The notes under the pieces are model-generated. The model saw nothing but the letters and a program-made list of their open reading frames with translations. It was not told where the DNA came from and made no database searches. Shown one piece after another: positions 6,987-8,405 of a stretch of 8,405 nucleotides of DNA; the first letter of the stretch is position 1; each line of letters opens with the position of its first letter. The position numbers and the translations under genes were made by a program. The stretch is from an uncultured Odoribacter sp. (lineage in GTDB: Bacteria > Bacteroidota > Bacteroidia > Bacteroidales > Marinifilaceae), in assembly GCA_905204385.1 (NCBI GenBank), contig CAJKZL010000112.1, positions 1 to 8,405 on the forward strand. The letters are read 5' to 3'.

Positions 6987-7955
6987 ATGAATGAATTTTT
7001 AAAATCCAGACGGTTATATATGTTATTTGTATTGCCATTCTTAGTAATGGCAATCACTTTTTTTAGCACCCGGTTTTTAGGCCAGCCCATGCAGACGGTT
7101 CAGGTAAAAGGAATTATCGATATTGCTTTTATCAATAGCCTGAGTAAATTTTGGTTGGGGCTAATCGGTTTCGGGGTAGTGCTGGGCGTTGCTTATATGA
7201 TTTTCGGGATTAATGAGAGATTTAAGCTGCTGCATCAAACCGCGACCTTGCCTTCCTTGATCTATGTGTTACTGACGTCGGGGATCATGGTGAATTTGGG
7301 GTTTGATTATCTGCTGGTGTCTGTTTTCAATGTAGACCTGGCTGTTGAGAGATTGCAGACCGCTATCTGCGATACAAAGAGTAATCAGTCTTTGTTCGAT
7401 TTCGGAGTGTTGATTACGCTGGCGGTAGCCATATATCCTAAGTTTGTCTTACTGATAGCCTGGGCTTTGTGTGTGCTGTTTTTTTCAGGGCGTTCTACCT
7501 TAAAAGATATTATGGCTTTGTTGACGGGACTGATAACGCCCGTATTGTTTTTGGTGTTTTATTATTTTTGGACCGATCGTTTGCCCATGTTATCGACGAT
7601 TTTTATACAAAATCTACTGGTTGGGGAATATATCCACCGATTGCCGGTGATTGAAATCGTCCGTTTAGGGATGCTGTTATTTTTATTGCTGGTTTCTTTG
7701 TATCAACTGACCATCAGATATTCCATCCTGATCGTCAGTCACCGAAGAGGGATTCTTGCCCTGGTGTCGCTGTTGGTTTTCTTATCTGTCACCTTGTTTA
7801 TTATTCCCGGTAATTATTATGATTTTATGTATATGCTGGCTTTGCCGCTATCGTTTCTTTATGCCTTATATTTTTTGACCAACCGGATGGTGATTTTTGG
7901 AAATCTGATGTTTATGCTTTTGTTGGGGGCTTGTTTTCTCACTTATTTGATTTGA
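6987..7955 (+). CDS. Polytopic membrane protein, possibly DUF6427 family
   Basis: A 322-residue integral inner-membrane protein with about nine predicted hydrophobic segments, near residues 10-28, 54-74, 90-112, 138-166, 175-195, 226-242, 256-273, 279-297 and 302-320. It has no signal peptide cleavage site and no recognisable catalytic motif; short charged loops such as GINERFK and SHRRG separate the helices. Its size, topology and position beside purD resemble DUF6427, an uncharacterised Bacteroidota family found near purD and uracil phosphoribosyltransferase genes. That placement is from memory of context and is tentative. The start ATG lies 34 bases after the purD stop and the gene ends only 6 bases before the end of the convergent dihydroorotase gene, with no terminator between them, so the two mRNAs probably overlap at their 3' ends. 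Confidence 0.7.
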   Translation: MNEFLKSRRLYMLFVLPFLVMAITFFSTRFLGQPMQTVQVKGIIDIAFINSLSKFWLGLIGFGVVLGVAYMIFGINERFKLLHQTATLPSLIYVLLTSGIMVNLGFDYLLVSVFNVDLAVERLQTAICDTKSNQSLFDFGVLITLAVAIYPKFVLLIAWALCVLFFSGRSTLKDIMALLTGLITPVLFLVFYYFWTDRLPMLSTIFIQNLLVGEYIHRLPVIEIVRLGMLLFLLLVSLYQLTIRYSILIVSHRRGILALVSLLVFLSVTLFIIPGNYYDFMYMLALPLSFLYALYFLTNRMVIFGNLMFMLLLGACFLTYLI

Positions 7956-7961
7956 GGCAGC

Positions 7962-8405
7962 TTATTCTCTGGCAAACGTAAGCAATTCCCCGCATTTGTC
8001 TGTCGGAAACCGTCCTTCGTCGTATAAGATGTTGCCATTCACTATCGTCGTTTTTGCCCGATAATGGAATGTTACGCCTGTCAACGGCGACCAGCCGCAC
8101 TGATAGAGAATGTTTTCCGGAGTTACGGTCCAGCTTTTCCGGTGTACCAGACAGAGATCCGCTTTATAGCCTTCGCGGATAAACCCCCGTTTTTCAATGC
8201 CGAATAATTCCGCTGGGGCATGACACATGCTGTCGACTACTTTTTCCAGGGGAATGGCTCCTTTTTCGGCCAGTTCCAGCATAAGGGTCAGGGAATGCTG
8301 TATCATGGGACCTCCGCTAGCCGCTTTGGTATACGGCCCGCTTGTTTCGGCCAGGGTATGAGGAGCATGGTGCGTGGCCACGACGTAGTTAATACCCGAT
8401 CGCAC
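7962..8405 (-). CDS. pyrC: Dihydroorotase, C-terminal 147 residues (partial; catalytic Asp reads His)
   Basis: This is the C-terminal part of a class I-type dihydroorotase, the amidohydrolase-superfamily enzyme that cyclises carbamoyl aspartate to dihydroorotate in pyrimidine synthesis. The N-terminal part, with the HxH metal motif, lies beyond the right edge; the first codon in the window is internal, not a true start. Recognisable blocks are VVATHHAPHT, SGGPMIQHSL, SMCHAPAELFGIEKRGFIREGYKADL, and the C-terminal TIVNGNILYDEGRF. The family normally has TDHAPHT, where the Asp after strand 8 of the barrel is the catalytic base and metal neighbour. Here its codon (8370-8372 on the + strand) reads CAC on the coding strand, giving His; one base separates it from the Asp codon GAC. 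Everything else looks like an active enzyme. It could be a non-catalytic paralogue, a mutant, or a sequence error. The symbol is by family; allantoinase/hydantoinase relatives are less likely given the MCHAPAELFGIEKRG block. Confidence 0.85.
   Translation of the reverse strand: MRSGINYVVATHHAPHTLAETSGPYTKAASGGPMIQHSLTLMLELAEKGAIPLEKVVDSMCHAPAELFGIEKRGFIREGYKADLCLVHRKSWTVTPENILYQCGWSPLTGVTFHYRAKTTIVNGNILYDEGRFPTDKCGELLTFARE

Overview
The window comes from a Bacteroidota chromosome, most likely the order Bacteroidales. The evidence is a run of SusC/SusD-associated lipoproteins (DUF4843-type, PKD-like, DUF4369-TlpA), Bacteroidota-restricted hypothetical families, TAnnTTTG-like -7 promoter elements just ahead of several genes, and weak Shine-Dalgarno sequences. 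The lipoprotein trio resembles loci seen in Odoribacter/Butyricimonas-type gut anaerobes, but genus is not decidable from the sequence alone.

Layout. Positions 1-45 are the last codons of an upstream gene, probably the SusD-like member of an uptake locus. Positions 57-3609 hold three closely spaced + strand lipoprotein genes: a DUF4843-type protein, a large PKD-like protein, and a DUF4369 + TlpA thioredoxin-fold protein with an intact WCGPC. Together they look like the distal part of a SusC/SusD outer-membrane uptake operon, and a strong hairpin terminator at 3639-3685 closes it. A DUF2461 gene follows (3798-4472) behind its own candidate promoter. Next is an AT-rich gap (4473-4846) containing an array of about six diverged 41-42 bp tandem repeats, then a small helical DUF6261-like gene (4847-5581). 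After that come purD (5666-6952), a polytopic membrane protein resembling DUF6427 (6987-7955), and, convergent with it on the - strand, the C-terminal part of a dihydroorotase (7962-8405, cut by the right edge).

Main anomalies. (1) purD is full length and in one frame, but codons 211-233 carry two TAA stops and several changes at normally conserved positions, with no indel. This is either a fresh local lesion or a consensus artefact. (2) The dihydroorotase fragment reads THHAPHT where the family has TDHAPHT, so the catalytic/metal-site Asp is replaced by His through a single base. (3) The repeat array upstream of the DUF6261-like gene has units spaced close to four helical turns, each carrying a TGAAnnTTTTCA-like dyad. 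It is the best candidate here for undescribed regulatory or structural DNA. The rest of the window is ordinary Bacteroidales chromosome.
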